DNA of 64,000 nt from Fibrobacteria bacterium AD312. Its GTDB lineage: Bacteria > Fibrobacterota > Fibrobacteria > Fibrobacterales > Fibrobacteraceae. The translations under genes were made by a program, and so were the position numbers. Positions 1 through 9,576 of the stretch are shown in pieces. Each line of letters opens with the position of its first letter. Position 1 is the stretch's first letter. The stretch lies in assembly GCA_001462345.1 (NCBI GenBank), contig LIUM01000005.1, positions 62,001 to 126,000 of the forward strand. The letters run 5' to 3'. The notes below the pieces were generated by a model. That model was not told the DNA's origin, made no database searches, and saw only the letters and a list, made by a program, of their open reading frames with translations.

Positions 1-3000
1 TGCATCTCCATCACGCATGCAATGATCCTCACTACCAATATGAGCGTCCGTGCCATAACAAACGCGAATTAAATCCGTTCCTTTTACACCTTGTTTTACC
101 GCTAAAATCGATAAAGAGAAATAAGAAGTTCCATCTGCATTTGATCTAAATACAAGACCTGTGTTCATCGAGTGATTTGACGATATATTGTTTTTGCGGT
201 AGGTTCGAATTTGAGTAGTATAGGTACCATTGTAACCAGCAGCCACTGGTTTTAATATAAAGGCAGGATACTTACTATACCCAGCATAAGAAACTTCACC
301 TTCATTATCAACAATGTCTAACTTTTCAAAATCACCATTTTTATTAGCATAAACCATAGTCCAAGCCGCTTCACCAGGATAATACCCACCATTTACAGAA
401 CAGTTATTCCCTGTTTTGCACTCATCTACACAACGCCCATTTGTAGCAGGACAATCTTCTTGAAGCCCTTTAAAATTTTCAGTAAAGCAAGGATTTGTAT
501 TAGAAAAAATAGCCGTCAAGATATTATTATCTGCGCTAGGGGTAATTGTTGCTGGATTTGGTAAATCTGAACGAGAACAGGAGGCTCCTTCACATATCCA
601 CCTAGCATAATAATCAGTGGGAGGTGTTACTGTAATTTCGTAAGTCACTCCATGAAAGACCTCTATAGATTTCGTTTCCCCTGCAGAGATTGAAAAATTA
701 TTCTCAACAACTCCATCAGAACCTTTAACATTAACATTTACTGTTGAACTTGTACCCGCTGTTTTCAAATTCAATGTATAAGGGATTCGTTTATAATCGG
801 CATATAAAGTGTAATCTTGTTCTATTGGATTTTCAATCTTATTATTATCTGGTTGGTACACTCTACAACCAAATATTGGAATCCCTCTTAATTCAATAGC
901 AGAATTAGTTTCTGTTATTGGACAATGCCATTCATAATTAGTAGTAACATTGTTACAATTCTGAATCGCTTCTACCCATTCCGTAGTATTATCAAAACAA
1001 GCAGGATAAGCACTCCATTTCATTAAAGAATCTTTATTAGGATCAGAAGGATTCTCAACTAAATAATCACTTAAAGATTTGCGTACAACAGTTGCAGTTC
1101 CATTAAGGGTAAGATAAACTGTTTTATGGATGAACTTGACACCTTCAAAAGGAGTGACTAATTCAAAAACAACCGCACCAGTAGCACTTGTTTGTGTTGA
1201 AACACCAAAAAGTTTAATCTTTTTTGCACCAGGTTTAATTGTAAAATAATAAACATTTCCAGATTGAGAAATATCAATAATATTAGCATCAAGACCCACA
1301 GAAGTAATCGTCCAACCAGAAGGAATAGTACTTGGTTCAATTTTAACACCAAATTTCAAATTATTCGCACCACTGCCAGAAATATGAGCGAATATATCAT
1401 GAGACTCACCTGCAGTAAAATCGAGGTCATTGGAAACAATTCCCGTTTGATCTAGAGAAAGCGAAACACTGTCGCCTTTTCCCAAAAGACCTTCTACAAT
1501 AACATAAAAATGACTGTCATCATATTTTGAATTACCTGGTGAATATGTACATGTATAAACACCTGCAGTAGAAACATTCAGAGCACCACTTGCATTTAAA
1601 CCAGTAGGACAAGAAACAGAGCCTAAATTAATGTTTTCATTTGCCCCATTTAAGTTTAGTACTGAAAAGTATTGTTTTAAAGTCCCTCTCGCATCTGTAG
1701 GTAAATAAATCGTTCTAGGCATTACTAAAATAGAAGGCTCTAGAAGATCATAAGAAGAAGAGGTTAGTTTTTCTGTATCTATTTCTTTATTTACATATTG
1801 AGTTTCTAGACTCGTTTTAAGGCGAGGCGCAACAGCAATATAATATGCATCAAGACCATTTGAAGAAATCGAAGAACTAGATCCAGGAGTACCTCCCGTT
1901 GGGCTACCACAAGCAGAACCATCATTAGGGCAAAGAATATTTGCCGTAGATAATTCATCTAAAAGTTTTTGATTGAAATCTAGTTGAGTAGTGCCGCTAA
2001 GATTTGTTTTTTCTAAACATGAAGAAGTTCCTGCGTTAGGGTGCTCTTCAGGGTATGTTTCAGGTAAATAAATAGTTCCTGTAATAGGGCAATTACTAGT
2101 AAAATTATTTAATTTCTTAACTTGTTTTAAGGAATAAATAAAATAATTGTAAACAGCAGAACCATCACATTTAGCAGGTTCAACCATATCACCCCTTGCA
2201 CCTTCCAATAAATACATCAAAACATAAGAGTCCGCTGTCATTCCTGGAATTCTTTGTTGCCCCAAATCATTTTCGAGAATAAATACAAATTTGCCTTTTA
2301 AGAGCGCTGAAAAGCCAGACAAACCGGAAGAAGTCAATTTTACAACTAAAAAATCATTGTATAGTAAATCAGGTTGATTATCATGTAAATCTTTATAACA
2401 ATCATTTAGAGAATTTACCATTTGATCTCCATTTGAAAAATTTGTTTTCAAATTAGAGCAAGTCGAAGTAGTAACAACTTTATTTTTAAAAGTATTATAC
2501 GCTGTGATTATTTTATCTTCCACAACATATTGTAATCCATTACAACCTGTTTTTTTAGACCAAATATTATCACAATAATTTTTTGCCGATTCAGCACAAG
2601 AAAAAGAAGGTGTTCCTGTAGCTGAAGTAGATTGAGAACCACTCTTAGTTATAAAATAAGTATTCGAAGTATTATGTTTATATCTAGTAATACCAGCACT
2701 CACATTATTGAGAGTCACATTAGAGATATTCATAGTAGAAGTCGTTTTACTGCCCAAAAACTGTTGACTTGCTTTCGTTAGATCTGTACCACCAGTTAAA
2801 GCATTATTACTAGGTATCCAAATACTGTCCGCTACTTTAAAAGCATTATTTGTTCCATTAAATTCTATTGAACCTGTATTTCCAAGGCATAAGTTTCCAT
2901 TAATAAGATGATTAAAACTATTTTGATTTGTAATCATTTTGCCATTAAGGGTGACATTTCCATTCACAGTAAAAGCGTCAACAGAGGTATTACCAAAATT

Positions 3001-3771
3001 GACATTTCCATCAAAATAAGCATTCCCCTCAACAGTGCCATTAAAAGCATATGTTGTTCCTGCCACATACAAATCATTTTTTCCCAAAAAACCGTTATTC
3101 GTAGTTAAGTTTCCTCCTATACAAGTATTTTCTCCAACGTTTATCTTATTGCCACTTAATGAAACATTACCTGTGACAATAAAATCTCCCGTAGTGGTCG
3201 GCGGGTTATGATCCCAATTTCCATTTAATACTACTGAAGAAACTGTATTCGATCCATCATAATAGAGAGAAGCTCCCCAAAACGCATAACTAAAATCAAT
3301 AGACTTTTTAATTTCTGGGACTTCCACTTGATATAAGCCACTTACCGAAAGAATAGCGACTTGACTGTATTTAGATCCATTTCTGGCTGTACCTGTGGAG
3401 ATTAATTTTAGTTTGTAAGGGTAGCTTTTAGTATCTGCGCCCACAAGAAGCACACTAAACTTTTGATTTTTATCACTCACCAAGGGGTATAATACCGAAT
3501 CCAAAAGAATTGGCTTACGACTACCCTCTTTATACTGTTTAACTAGAGCTCCCACCTCTGACGCATTGTAAGTCATCCATGAACGAGCTGTTTCTATACC
3601 CGCTTGCGATGCTTGGTACACTTCACTTTGCATCAAGCGACTTGCCGACGCTTTATTCTGAGTAGACAACCACTTAAAAACACCTGTAGCAGCTAGTGTT
3701 GCTACAAGCATAAAAAGGAGGACCGTAATTAAGGACAACCCTTTTTTTGAATTATTTGTATAAAGAAACAT
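1..3771 (-). CDS. PilX-like giant prepilin-type protein (3' end beyond window)
   Basis: Open reading frame from an ATG at 3771 to base 1 with no stop, so at least 1257 residues; it continues off the left edge. A GGAGG lies just upstream of the ATG, and the PilW-like gene stops 11 bases before. The N-terminus has a short basic leader ending KKG, then LSLITV and a hydrophobic helix, like a type IV prepilin. Position +5 is Thr rather than Glu, as is usual for PilX/GspK-type minor pilins. Residues about 180-320 are rich in N-G-N-V/T units that look like beta-helix turns. A Ser-rich linker (GSSSSISS) sits near residue 630, then many Cys and probable Ig-like segments. Far longer than ordinary PilX (about 150-200 residues). 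I infer a tip or adhesin-like minor pilin; the C-terminal function is unknown. Confidence 0.8.
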   Translation of the reverse strand, partial: MFLYTNNSKKGLSLITVLLFMLVATLAATGVFKWLSTQNKASASRLMQSEVYQASQAGIETARSWMTYNASEVGALVKQYKEGSRKPILLDSVLYPLVSDKNQKFSVLLVGADTKSYPYKLKLISTGTARNGSKYSQVAILSVSGLYQVEVPEIKKSIDFSYAFWGASLYYDGSNTVSSVVLNGNWDHNPPTTTGDFIVTGNVSLSGNKINVGENTCIGGNLTTNNGFLGKNDLYVAGTTYAFNGTVEGNAYFDGNVNFGNTSVDAFTVNGNVTLNGKMITNQNSFNHLINGNLCLGNTGSIEFNGTNNAFKVADSIWIPSNNALTGGTDLTKASQQFLGSKTTSTMNISNVTLNNVSAGITRYKHNTSNTYFITKSGSQSTSATGTPSFSCAESAKNYCDNIWSKKTGCNGLQYVVEDKIITAYNTFKNKVVTTSTCSNLKTNFSNGDQMVNSLNDCYKDLHDNQPDLLYNDFLVVKLTSSGLSGFSALLKGKFVFILENDLGQQRIPGMTADSYVLMYLLEGARGDMVEPAKCDGSAVYNYFIYSLKQVKKLNNFTSNCPITGTIYLPETYPEEHPNAGTSSCLEKTNLSGTTQLDFNQKLLDELSTANILCPNDGSACGSPTGGTPGSSSSISSNGLDAYYIAVAPRLKTSLETQYVNKEIDTEKLTSSSYDLLEPSILVMPRTIYLPTDARGTLKQYFSVLNLNGANENINLGSVSCPTGLNASGALNVSTAGVYTCTYSPGNSKYDDSHFYVIVEGLLGKGDSVSLSLDQTGIVSNDLDFTAGESHDIFAHISGSGANNLKFGVKIEPSTIPSGWTITSVGLDANIIDISQSGNVYYFTIKPGAKKIKLFGVSTQTSATGAVVFELVTPFEGVKFIHKTVYLTLNGTATVVRKSLSDYLVENPSDPNKDSLMKWSAYPACFDNTTEWVEAIQNCNNVTTNYEWHCPITETNSAIELRGIPIFGCRVYQPDNNKIENPIEQDYTLYADYKRIPYTLNLKTAGTSSTVNVNVKGSDGVVENNFSISAGETKSIEVFHGVTYEITVTPPTDYYARWICEGASCSRSDLPNPATITPSADNNILTAIFSNTNPCFTENFKGLQEDCPATNGRCVDECKTGNNCSVNGGYYPGEAAWTMVYANKNGDFEKLDIVDNEGEVSYAGYSKYPAFILKPVAAGYNGTYTTQIRTYRKNNISSNHSMNTGLVFRSNADGTSYFSLSILAVKQGVKGTDLIRVCYGTDAHIGSEDHCMRDGDA

Positions 3772-3782
3772 AGGTTCCTCCA

Positions 3783-5075
3783 TTAAGAAGCTGGTGTCGG
3801 GTTTGCTTTTTCGCCATTGTTCAGAACAGGTATTAAAGATTCAACCTCTCCTGATTCACCCCGATTATTGACTTTTAATTGTAGTTTAAATGCTTTTACG
3901 TTTTTCTTTTGTGCTAAATCCGCCACATTATCTGAAAGATTCGTCCCAAATTGGTAAGAACGGTTACTTAAATGCAATACGGTAAAATCTTCTATGGTAA
4001 TAGAACTCTTTTCAAGTAAAGGAGAATACAAAGCAATGGTAAAGGCAAGGCATGCTTTTATTGTATCTGCAAACATCATTTCAATACTTCGTTCTGGTTT
4101 TGATGTACTTGAAAAAGAAGGGTATAATACATAATCAGGAACAGATAAGATTGTAGCACCAGTTTTTTTACGAAGCCCTATTGCCATGTGATCATGGCCA
4201 GGACGAAACATGGTGATATTGTTTTTTAAATAAGGGATATTCATTTTTATTAAATAAGGCGTTTTAGGTAAAAAAGTGAATTCATAACAAAGATTTCCCC
4301 AAGACCCCGTATTACTTGTTTTAGTGCCTACATATATTTCGTTCGCTACATTATTTAATGAATCTGGTGCATCGGTGACATTATCGTAGTTATGAGCTAA
4401 ACCAGAAAAATTAATAGAGGTGCCTCCAGGGGTTTCTGGATCAAGTATTGCATCGACAAAATTTCCTCCCACTCGTTTTATTAAACGAAATCCTGCTCCT
4501 GCACTACTAGGGAATAGCGTGTCTGGGCCAACTCCGGGAGCCCCAGGAGTTAAAGAGAACGTCTCTACATTTTCTGCCATTACAACACGTGGAGGTGCAG
4601 CATCGTTTGGGCATACTGTGGTAGCAGCCCCTTTTAACGTTTGGCAAGAACGCCATAATGTTTTGCCTCTCAAAAACCAGGCTATTTGTTGGACCGAAGA
4701 GAAAGAACCATTTGCGTGGTATTCGACGCGCCTAAACACAATAGAATCTTTACCATCTCCTGAACGAGTGAGTACATAGGAAGACGAATCTTTATTTGCA
4801 TCAGTCACATTATCGGGGTCAAAATAAACAGTCGTTTCCACATTAAACGAATCCACACTAACCCCTGGTACTTTCCAGGATTTTGATCCCATAGAAGACA
4901 AGTCTTCTTGAACTAGAGCAGCGGCTTTATTTGCTTCTTCTGTGGCTTTTAACATGTTTTGTGTGCGAAGCCTAAAACTAGTACTATCACTATAAACACG
5001 GCCAGCAATAACGATAATAATGCCTAACAAAGCAACATAAACCATCAGCTCTATAAGTGTAAAACCCTTTTTCAT
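3783..5075 (-). CDS. PilW/GspJ-like minor pseudopilin
   Basis: 430 residues. Starts MKKGFTLIELMVYVALLG: a four-residue leader ending in Gly, Phe at +1 and Glu at +5, followed by one hydrophobic helix. This is a textbook class III signal for the prepilin peptidase PilD. The ATG overlaps the last four bases of the upstream PilV-like gene (ATGA). By position and length it matches PilW or GspJ, the longest of the minor pseudopilins that prime type IV pilus or type II secretion assembly. The body, with several paired Cys, is not recognisable beyond the N-terminus. Assignment to a pilus or a secretion system is open because no ATPase or secretin gene is in view. Confidence 0.85.
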   Translation of the reverse strand: MKKGFTLIELMVYVALLGIIIVIAGRVYSDSTSFRLRTQNMLKATEEANKAAALVQEDLSSMGSKSWKVPGVSVDSFNVETTVYFDPDNVTDANKDSSSYVLTRSGDGKDSIVFRRVEYHANGSFSSVQQIAWFLRGKTLWRSCQTLKGAATTVCPNDAAPPRVVMAENVETFSLTPGAPGVGPDTLFPSSAGAGFRLIKRVGGNFVDAILDPETPGGTSINFSGLAHNYDNVTDAPDSLNNVANEIYVGTKTSNTGSWGNLCYEFTFLPKTPYLIKMNIPYLKNNITMFRPGHDHMAIGLRKKTGATILSVPDYVLYPSFSSTSKPERSIEMMFADTIKACLAFTIALYSPLLEKSSITIEDFTVLHLSNRSYQFGTNLSDNVADLAQKKNVKAFKLQLKVNNRGESGEVESLIPVLNNGEKANPTPAS

Positions 5076-5539
5076 CGGATTACCCCCGAGTATTTAATGG
5101 AGTGAGTAGTCCCCTTAAAAGGCCAACTAACTTTGACATCGAGGCGTTTAGCGTAAGTATGGTCCATCGACCCATAATATGATTTTTCTTCAGAAGAATA
5201 AGTAGCATCATCTGAAACATTGATTTCGACATTGTAGTTCACTTTAATAGGGAATCCACCTGTACGCTGCCAGGATCTGGTTTTTGAAAAACTGATTTTT
5301 TGGCTAGGGAGTGCTGTTTTTGATAAAGCCGAAACACCTAATATAGAGAGAGAATCAATCGCATCTTGAGCCACATCCACTGCGCCATCGCGAGCTCGTA
5401 TACGTAATAAAGCATCTCGATTACCAAGCTGTAAATTCAAAAGGGCCATCATCAAAAACCCTAAAACCACAATAGATATTAGAATTTCAATAATACCAAA
5501 ACCACGACAACGGTTTTGCTTTTTTATGGAGTTACCCAT
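5072..5539 (-). CDS. PilV/GspI-like minor pseudopilin
   Basis: 155 residues from the ATG at 5539. I chose this over the ATG at 5575 because GGAGG at 5546-5550 is well spaced from it. The N-terminus has KKQNRCRG then FGIIEILISIVVLGF: prepilin-peptidase cleavage after Gly13, Phe at +1, Glu at +5. Length and place fit PilV or GspI, the partner of the PilW/GspJ and PilX/GspK proteins encoded next. It overlaps the 3' end of the GspH-like gene by 16 bases and the PilW-like gene by four, so translation is probably coupled. The inner-membrane helix packs into the pilus or pseudopilus tip. Confidence 0.85.
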   Translation of the reverse strand: MGNSIKKQNRCRGFGIIEILISIVVLGFLMMALLNLQLGNRDALLRIRARDGAVDVAQDAIDSLSILGVSALSKTALPSQKISFSKTRSWQRTGGFPIKVNYNVEINVSDDATYSSEEKSYYGSMDHTYAKRLDVKVSWPFKGTTHSIKYSGVIR

Positions 5540-6081
5540 GAAGTACCTCCATCGACTGAAAAGAATGACTGCCATCTATTTTTATGACCCGTTTTAATAA
5601 CCGCACCATAACGATCTGTATTTCCATAACGTAAAACGATAATTCCTTCTCCACTCACGCTATTTAAACCCTGTTCAGGAGATAGAATAAAATAAGTACC
5701 TGTTGAGCTCCAAACAGCAGGAGTTCCTAAAAAAGTTTCTGCCGTAGTCACGCTCCCTATTGAAGAAGCAAAAAAAGAAACGGGATCATCCACTGATTTA
5801 GAATCCACTACGGTACCGCCACATACTGCGTTTGCAAAACGGTAAGTGGTCATTTTTCTTGGTTCAAATTGAATACAAAGAGAATCATTTAAGCGTTTAG
5901 ATTCTTCTGACATCACTTCTACAAAAGCACGCGTATTGACAATAGCATCTTTTAATCGATTATTAGCAATGGCACTATTCAAAGAAGAGACTCCTGCACC
6001 AGAGAGAATCCCAATAATAGCGACTACAACTAATACTTCAATCAGCGTAAAGCCTAATGTATAATGATGTCTATTTTCCAT
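5524..6081 (-). CDS. GspH/FimT-type pseudopilin
   Basis: 185 residues from the ATG at 6081; an in-frame GTG at 6090 is an alternative. Leader MENRHHYTLG, then FTLIEVLVVVAIIGIL with Glu at +5, a perfect prepilin N-terminal helix. Residues 30-60 (NRLKDAIVNTRAFVEVMSEE) look like the amphipathic second half of the pilin helix, followed by a beta domain as in GspH/FimT. First gene of the four-gene minor pilin operon. Shine-Dalgarno sequence is weak. Family membership is clear; pilus versus type II secretion is not decided by sequence here. Confidence 0.85.
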   Translation of the reverse strand: MENRHHYTLGFTLIEVLVVVAIIGILSGAGVSSLNSAIANNRLKDAIVNTRAFVEVMSEESKRLNDSLCIQFEPRKMTTYRFANAVCGGTVVDSKSVDDPVSFFASSIGSVTTAETFLGTPAVWSSTGTYFILSPEQGLNSVSGEGIIVLRYGNTDRYGAVIKTGHKNRWQSFFSVDGGTSWVTP

Positions 6082-6146
6082 AACAACCACACTTAAAACA
6101 CGAATATAAAAGACTTTAGAGCCCTTCGTGAGACTCTACATGCTAA

Positions 6147-6175
6147 CTATATAAATATATATTATTTGATGTAAA
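6147..6175 (-). promoter_or_regulatory. possible promoter of the pseudopilin operon
   Basis: Reading on the minus strand: TTTACA (6175-6170), a 17-base AT-rich spacer, then ATATAG (6152-6147), about 65 bases before the first pseudopilin ATG. Spacing fits a sigma-70-type promoter, but AT richness makes chance matches easy. Confidence 0.3.
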
Positions 6176-6249
6176 TTTTTTCTTTACTTCTTATTTTGTT
6201 CTTGCAAATCAATCTCGAACAACATGGATTCACAAATGAAGCAAAACCA

Positions 6250-6267
6250 CTTGTGGGCTATCACAAG
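6250..6267 (-). terminator. weak terminator-like hairpin after the symporter gene
   Basis: CTTGTG and CACAAG arms around a six-base loop, 13 bases past the symporter stop on the minus strand, followed there by TGGTTTT. The stem is short and the T-run poor, so termination is only suggested. Confidence 0.3.
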
Positions 6268-6279
6268 AAATAAAACGAC

Positions 6280-7749
6280 TCACGTTTTTTTGATTTTTAG
6301 TGCGAGCAATATAAACTGAAGTAAAAAAGCTGTGATAATCGTCACTGAAAGGCTAATGAGAGGCATCCAAGGCCAGCTTAATATACCTGTTAATGGTCCT
6401 TCAATCCCCATAAAGGGTATGCCATTGAACAAAGTGAGGCTAGCCATACCACACAAGACGCCCACAATAACACAAACCGACATCATTTTTCGGGTAAAAA
6501 AGGCTAAAATAAACATGGCTAGTAATGGTCCTGTAAAAAGTCCTGTGAAAAATAAGGCGTTTTTCAAGAGAGAACCTTGTTGAGAGGCTGCAATAAAAGC
6601 AGCTCCTACGCCTAAAACACCCCATAAAACAGTCCACCATTTAGCCCGTTTTACACTTTGGCCATTTTTTGAGGCTACACAGAGAATATCATTTTCAGTG
6701 GTGTTGCTTAAAGAGTTTATAGCACTCGATAAGCTACTCATGGCCGCCGCACAAATAGCCGCCACAATTAAACCCGTAAGGCCTTGAGGTAGACTTTCGA
6801 CTATAAAAAAAGGAAACACATCATTGACGCCAGTGCCCTCTGGTAAAGAACGCACATGAGCCACTTTGTAATAAACAAAAAGAGCGGCACCCACCCAATA
6901 AAAGATAATAGAGACTAAAACACCTAAAACCATGCTCAAAACACTGGAACGATTCGCATCGGCGGCACTTTTACAGCTCAAATAACGTTGAACAAATTGT
7001 TGATCTCCGCCACGAATAGCCGTTTCTAATACGGCATAAGCTAACCCAGCCGAAATAAGAGTTCTCGCATTGGAGGGGTCTAAAGAAGGATCAAACCACT
7101 TGGTTTTTCCATGTTGAGAGGCAAGATCCATCATCGAAGAGAAACCACCTACATCTTGAGCAATGAAAATTAAAACAACGATGCCACCGCCAAAAAAGAC
7201 AGTGAATTGCATCACATCGGTCCAAATCACCGCTTTTATTCCGCCAAACCAAGTATAGAAAATCGCAATTGCGGCAGAAATTAATATAGCCACTCGAATA
7301 TCTACACCCATAATGCGAGATAATACGATAGAAGGAGCGTATAATAAAATACCTGTTCGAAGTAGTAGGTGCATACAATAGAATATGGCAGCTAAACGTC
7401 TAGTGGAGCGGGAAAAGCGCATTTCAAATAATTCATAGGCACTTTGTATTCCCGATTTTTTAAACTGAGGAATAAATAAAAAGCCAATGACAAAGATGCT
7501 TATGAAAGCGCCAAACTGAAACATTAAAAATGTCATGTCGGCGCCAAAAACATCTGCAGGAGCCCCTAAAAAGGTAGTCGCACTCACAGAAGTGGCAATG
7601 AGACTAATCCCCACAGCCACCCAAGGCATAGAACCGCCCCCAAACATGTAATCTTTAAAGCTTTTTTTTCCTCGAGAAACCCAAAGCCCAATGGCAACTG
7701 ATAATAACAAGTATGAAACTAAAACAAGGGAATCAATCCAAGTGAACAT
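6280..7749 (-). CDS. sodium:solute symporter family (SSS/SLC5) transporter
   Basis: 489 residues from the ATG at 7749, which has a good AAGGAAG ribosome site; an upstream in-frame start would overlap the cyclase gene more deeply. About 12-13 hydrophobic segments. Typical family features: N-terminal KSFKDYMFGGGSMPW, then SVSATTFLGAPADVF, then an FYTWFGGIKAVIWTDVMQ segment, which is the SSS signature region. Predicted Na+-coupled uptake of a sugar, organic acid, vitamin or similar solute; substrate not readable. It is last in a likely operon with lptF, lptG and the cyclase, overlapping the cyclase stop by 17 bases. Confidence 0.9.
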   Translation of the reverse strand: MFTWIDSLVLVSYLLLSVAIGLWVSRGKKSFKDYMFGGGSMPWVAVGISLIATSVSATTFLGAPADVFGADMTFLMFQFGAFISIFVIGFLFIPQFKKSGIQSAYELFEMRFSRSTRRLAAIFYCMHLLLRTGILLYAPSIVLSRIMGVDIRVAILISAAIAIFYTWFGGIKAVIWTDVMQFTVFFGGGIVVLIFIAQDVGGFSSMMDLASQHGKTKWFDPSLDPSNARTLISAGLAYAVLETAIRGGDQQFVQRYLSCKSAADANRSSVLSMVLGVLVSIIFYWVGAALFVYYKVAHVRSLPEGTGVNDVFPFFIVESLPQGLTGLIVAAICAAAMSSLSSAINSLSNTTENDILCVASKNGQSVKRAKWWTVLWGVLGVGAAFIAASQQGSLLKNALFFTGLFTGPLLAMFILAFFTRKMMSVCVIVGVLCGMASLTLFNGIPFMGIEGPLTGILSWPWMPLISLSVTIITAFLLQFILLALKIKKT

Positions 7750-9565
7750 CTTCTTCCTTTTGGTAGACAAAAACTTGATTTCGTCCACTATTCTTTGCCT
7801 TATAGAGCGCTTGATCTGCTTGTTTTAATGCTTGTTTCATGTCACGAAATTCTGGTAGCACAAGATAAGCACCTATACTGACCGTGATTTTTAATGGACT
7901 CGATTGATGGATATCAAAAGCCTTCTTTTCAATCGCTAAACGAATGCGCTCGGCCGTGTCTTTTAATCCTTCTGGTGTGGTGTCTATTAGAGCCACCACA
8001 AATTCTTCACCACCATAACGGGCGACAATATCTATTTCTGAGCGAATTTCTTCTCGTATGGTAGAAGCTATGCCTTTGATGACTTCGTCTCCCGCAGGAT
8101 GCCCGTAAGTATCATTGACACTCTTAAAGTGATCTATATCCATCATCATCACGCCAATATTTATTTTTTGACGTTCGGCACGAAGCTTTTCTGTCCGCAA
8201 TTGCTCGTGTAGCGTCCGATGGTTGATAAGCCCTGTCAAGCCATCTTTTGTGGCTAAATCTTTGCCCTTTTCAAACGCCCTTGCTCTTTCATAAGCAAAA
8301 CCCGCGACCCCAGCAATTGTTTTGAGTAATTCTTTTTCATGTTGAGAATAACGGTTCGGGATTTTGCTTTCTAAGCTAATGGCTAAGTCAGCAACTTCGG
8401 CATTTTCTTCTATCGCAATAGGCATCGCAAAAAGGTGCCTGAGTTCAAAATTTTTCTTTTCTGTTTCATTAATTCGAGAAGTATAATCTGAAAAGCCCGC
8501 CGTAAAATTACGTTCTATAATGCGATTGCGTAAGAGAGCTAAGACAACCACACCCTTATCAGAAAGGCTGAATTCCTGATTCACAAAGAGCTCGCTATCT
8601 TCGCCATCACAACAAATCACACGACCTTTTTCTTCGTTATTCTTATCAAGTGCAAGAATCATCATGCGATCATAAGGAATGTTGCCTTTCACATATTCAA
8701 AGATTTCTTTATAAATATCTTTGACGTTCATGTTCTTAAAGAATTTTTTCTGATAATGATATAAAATGCTAAACTGTTGTTGTTCAATAAAGTTTTTAGC
8801 CGAAGCAAAGCTTTTAAAGCTTAAAGTGAATAATACACTCGCGATATCAGAAAGGGCATTAGCGACAGAAGCATCAAAGGCATTGGGCATTAAAGAGTCG
8901 ACAACCAAAGCCCCATGTAAATTATGATCTTTATCGTAAATAGGAGTGGCTACAATTGATTTTACAGGAATAGAACCACTTCTATAGTACAATCCCTTAC
9001 TGCTAAATAAATCACCTTCTAATAATCTCTGCACGCTCGGGTCTAAAATTTGACTGATTAAGCCACTGTTTGCTGTAATCAAAGTATTCGGCACAATTTC
9101 TGTCGAATCACTCACATAAGTTCTTAGTACAAGAGCATTTTCATTCCCTTGTAAAAAGAAAACGCCTAATGTGTGTGTTTTAGGCAGCATGACTTTTAAG
9201 GCTTTTAATAAAAACGACATCGATAGATTTAGTTCTGTATCTGCTCTAGACCAAATTTGATCGATTTTTAATTTAGATGTCGGTTCATTAAATTCTAAAA
9301 CTTTATTATTAAAAACGGTACGTAAATCGGGCTGTTCTGAAGTCGGTGGCATTTTTCTAAAAATACTCCCAATGGCAGTGGCATCCGTCGTTGGGTTATT
9401 TGAAACCTTATTGATCATCGCTGTCGCTGATTCTGGGAGCTTTGGACGATTCAACCAGGCAAGTGCTGCTGAAACAAGAGCAAAGGGAATTAAGAAAAAC
9501 CATATCCCACCTTGAAAGGCAAGACCTAATAATAAACCGGAAATCACATAAAGAATATCTGACAT
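7733..9565 (-). CDS. diguanylate cyclase with two GAF-like domains
   Basis: 610 residues. Two N-terminal hydrophobic helices (about 3-38), two GAF-like sensor regions (about 110-250 and 265-430), then a GGDEF domain. The catalytic loop is GGEEF (518-522), preceded by DGLTGL and DIDHFKSVNDTYGH, so it should make cyclic-di-GMP from two GTP. The inhibitory I-site position reads SEID instead of RxxD, so product inhibition is probably weakened. ATG at 9565 has GGAG six bases upstream. Follows lptG by 11 bases, which ties c-di-GMP synthesis to the LPS-transport operon. The GAF ligand is unknown. Confidence 0.93.
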   Translation of the reverse strand: MSDILYVISGLLLGLAFQGGIWFFLIPFALVSAALAWLNRPKLPESATAMINKVSNNPTTDATAIGSIFRKMPPTSEQPDLRTVFNNKVLEFNEPTSKLKIDQIWSRADTELNLSMSFLLKALKVMLPKTHTLGVFFLQGNENALVLRTYVSDSTEIVPNTLITANSGLISQILDPSVQRLLEGDLFSSKGLYYRSGSIPVKSIVATPIYDKDHNLHGALVVDSLMPNAFDASVANALSDIASVLFTLSFKSFASAKNFIEQQQFSILYHYQKKFFKNMNVKDIYKEIFEYVKGNIPYDRMMILALDKNNEEKGRVICCDGEDSELFVNQEFSLSDKGVVVLALLRNRIIERNFTAGFSDYTSRINETEKKNFELRHLFAMPIAIEENAEVADLAISLESKIPNRYSQHEKELLKTIAGVAGFAYERARAFEKGKDLATKDGLTGLINHRTLHEQLRTEKLRAERQKINIGVMMMDIDHFKSVNDTYGHPAGDEVIKGIASTIREEIRSEIDIVARYGGEEFVVALIDTTPEGLKDTAERIRLAIEKKAFDIHQSSPLKITVSIGAYLVLPEFRDMKQALKQADQALYKAKNSGRNQVFVYQKEEDVHLD

Positions 9566-9576
9566 TTATACTCCGA

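Noticed and set aside
1158..3108. Short open frames inside the PilX-like gene on both strands
   Set aside because: They lie within a continuous long frame on the minus strand that has a start, a ribosome site and prepilin features.
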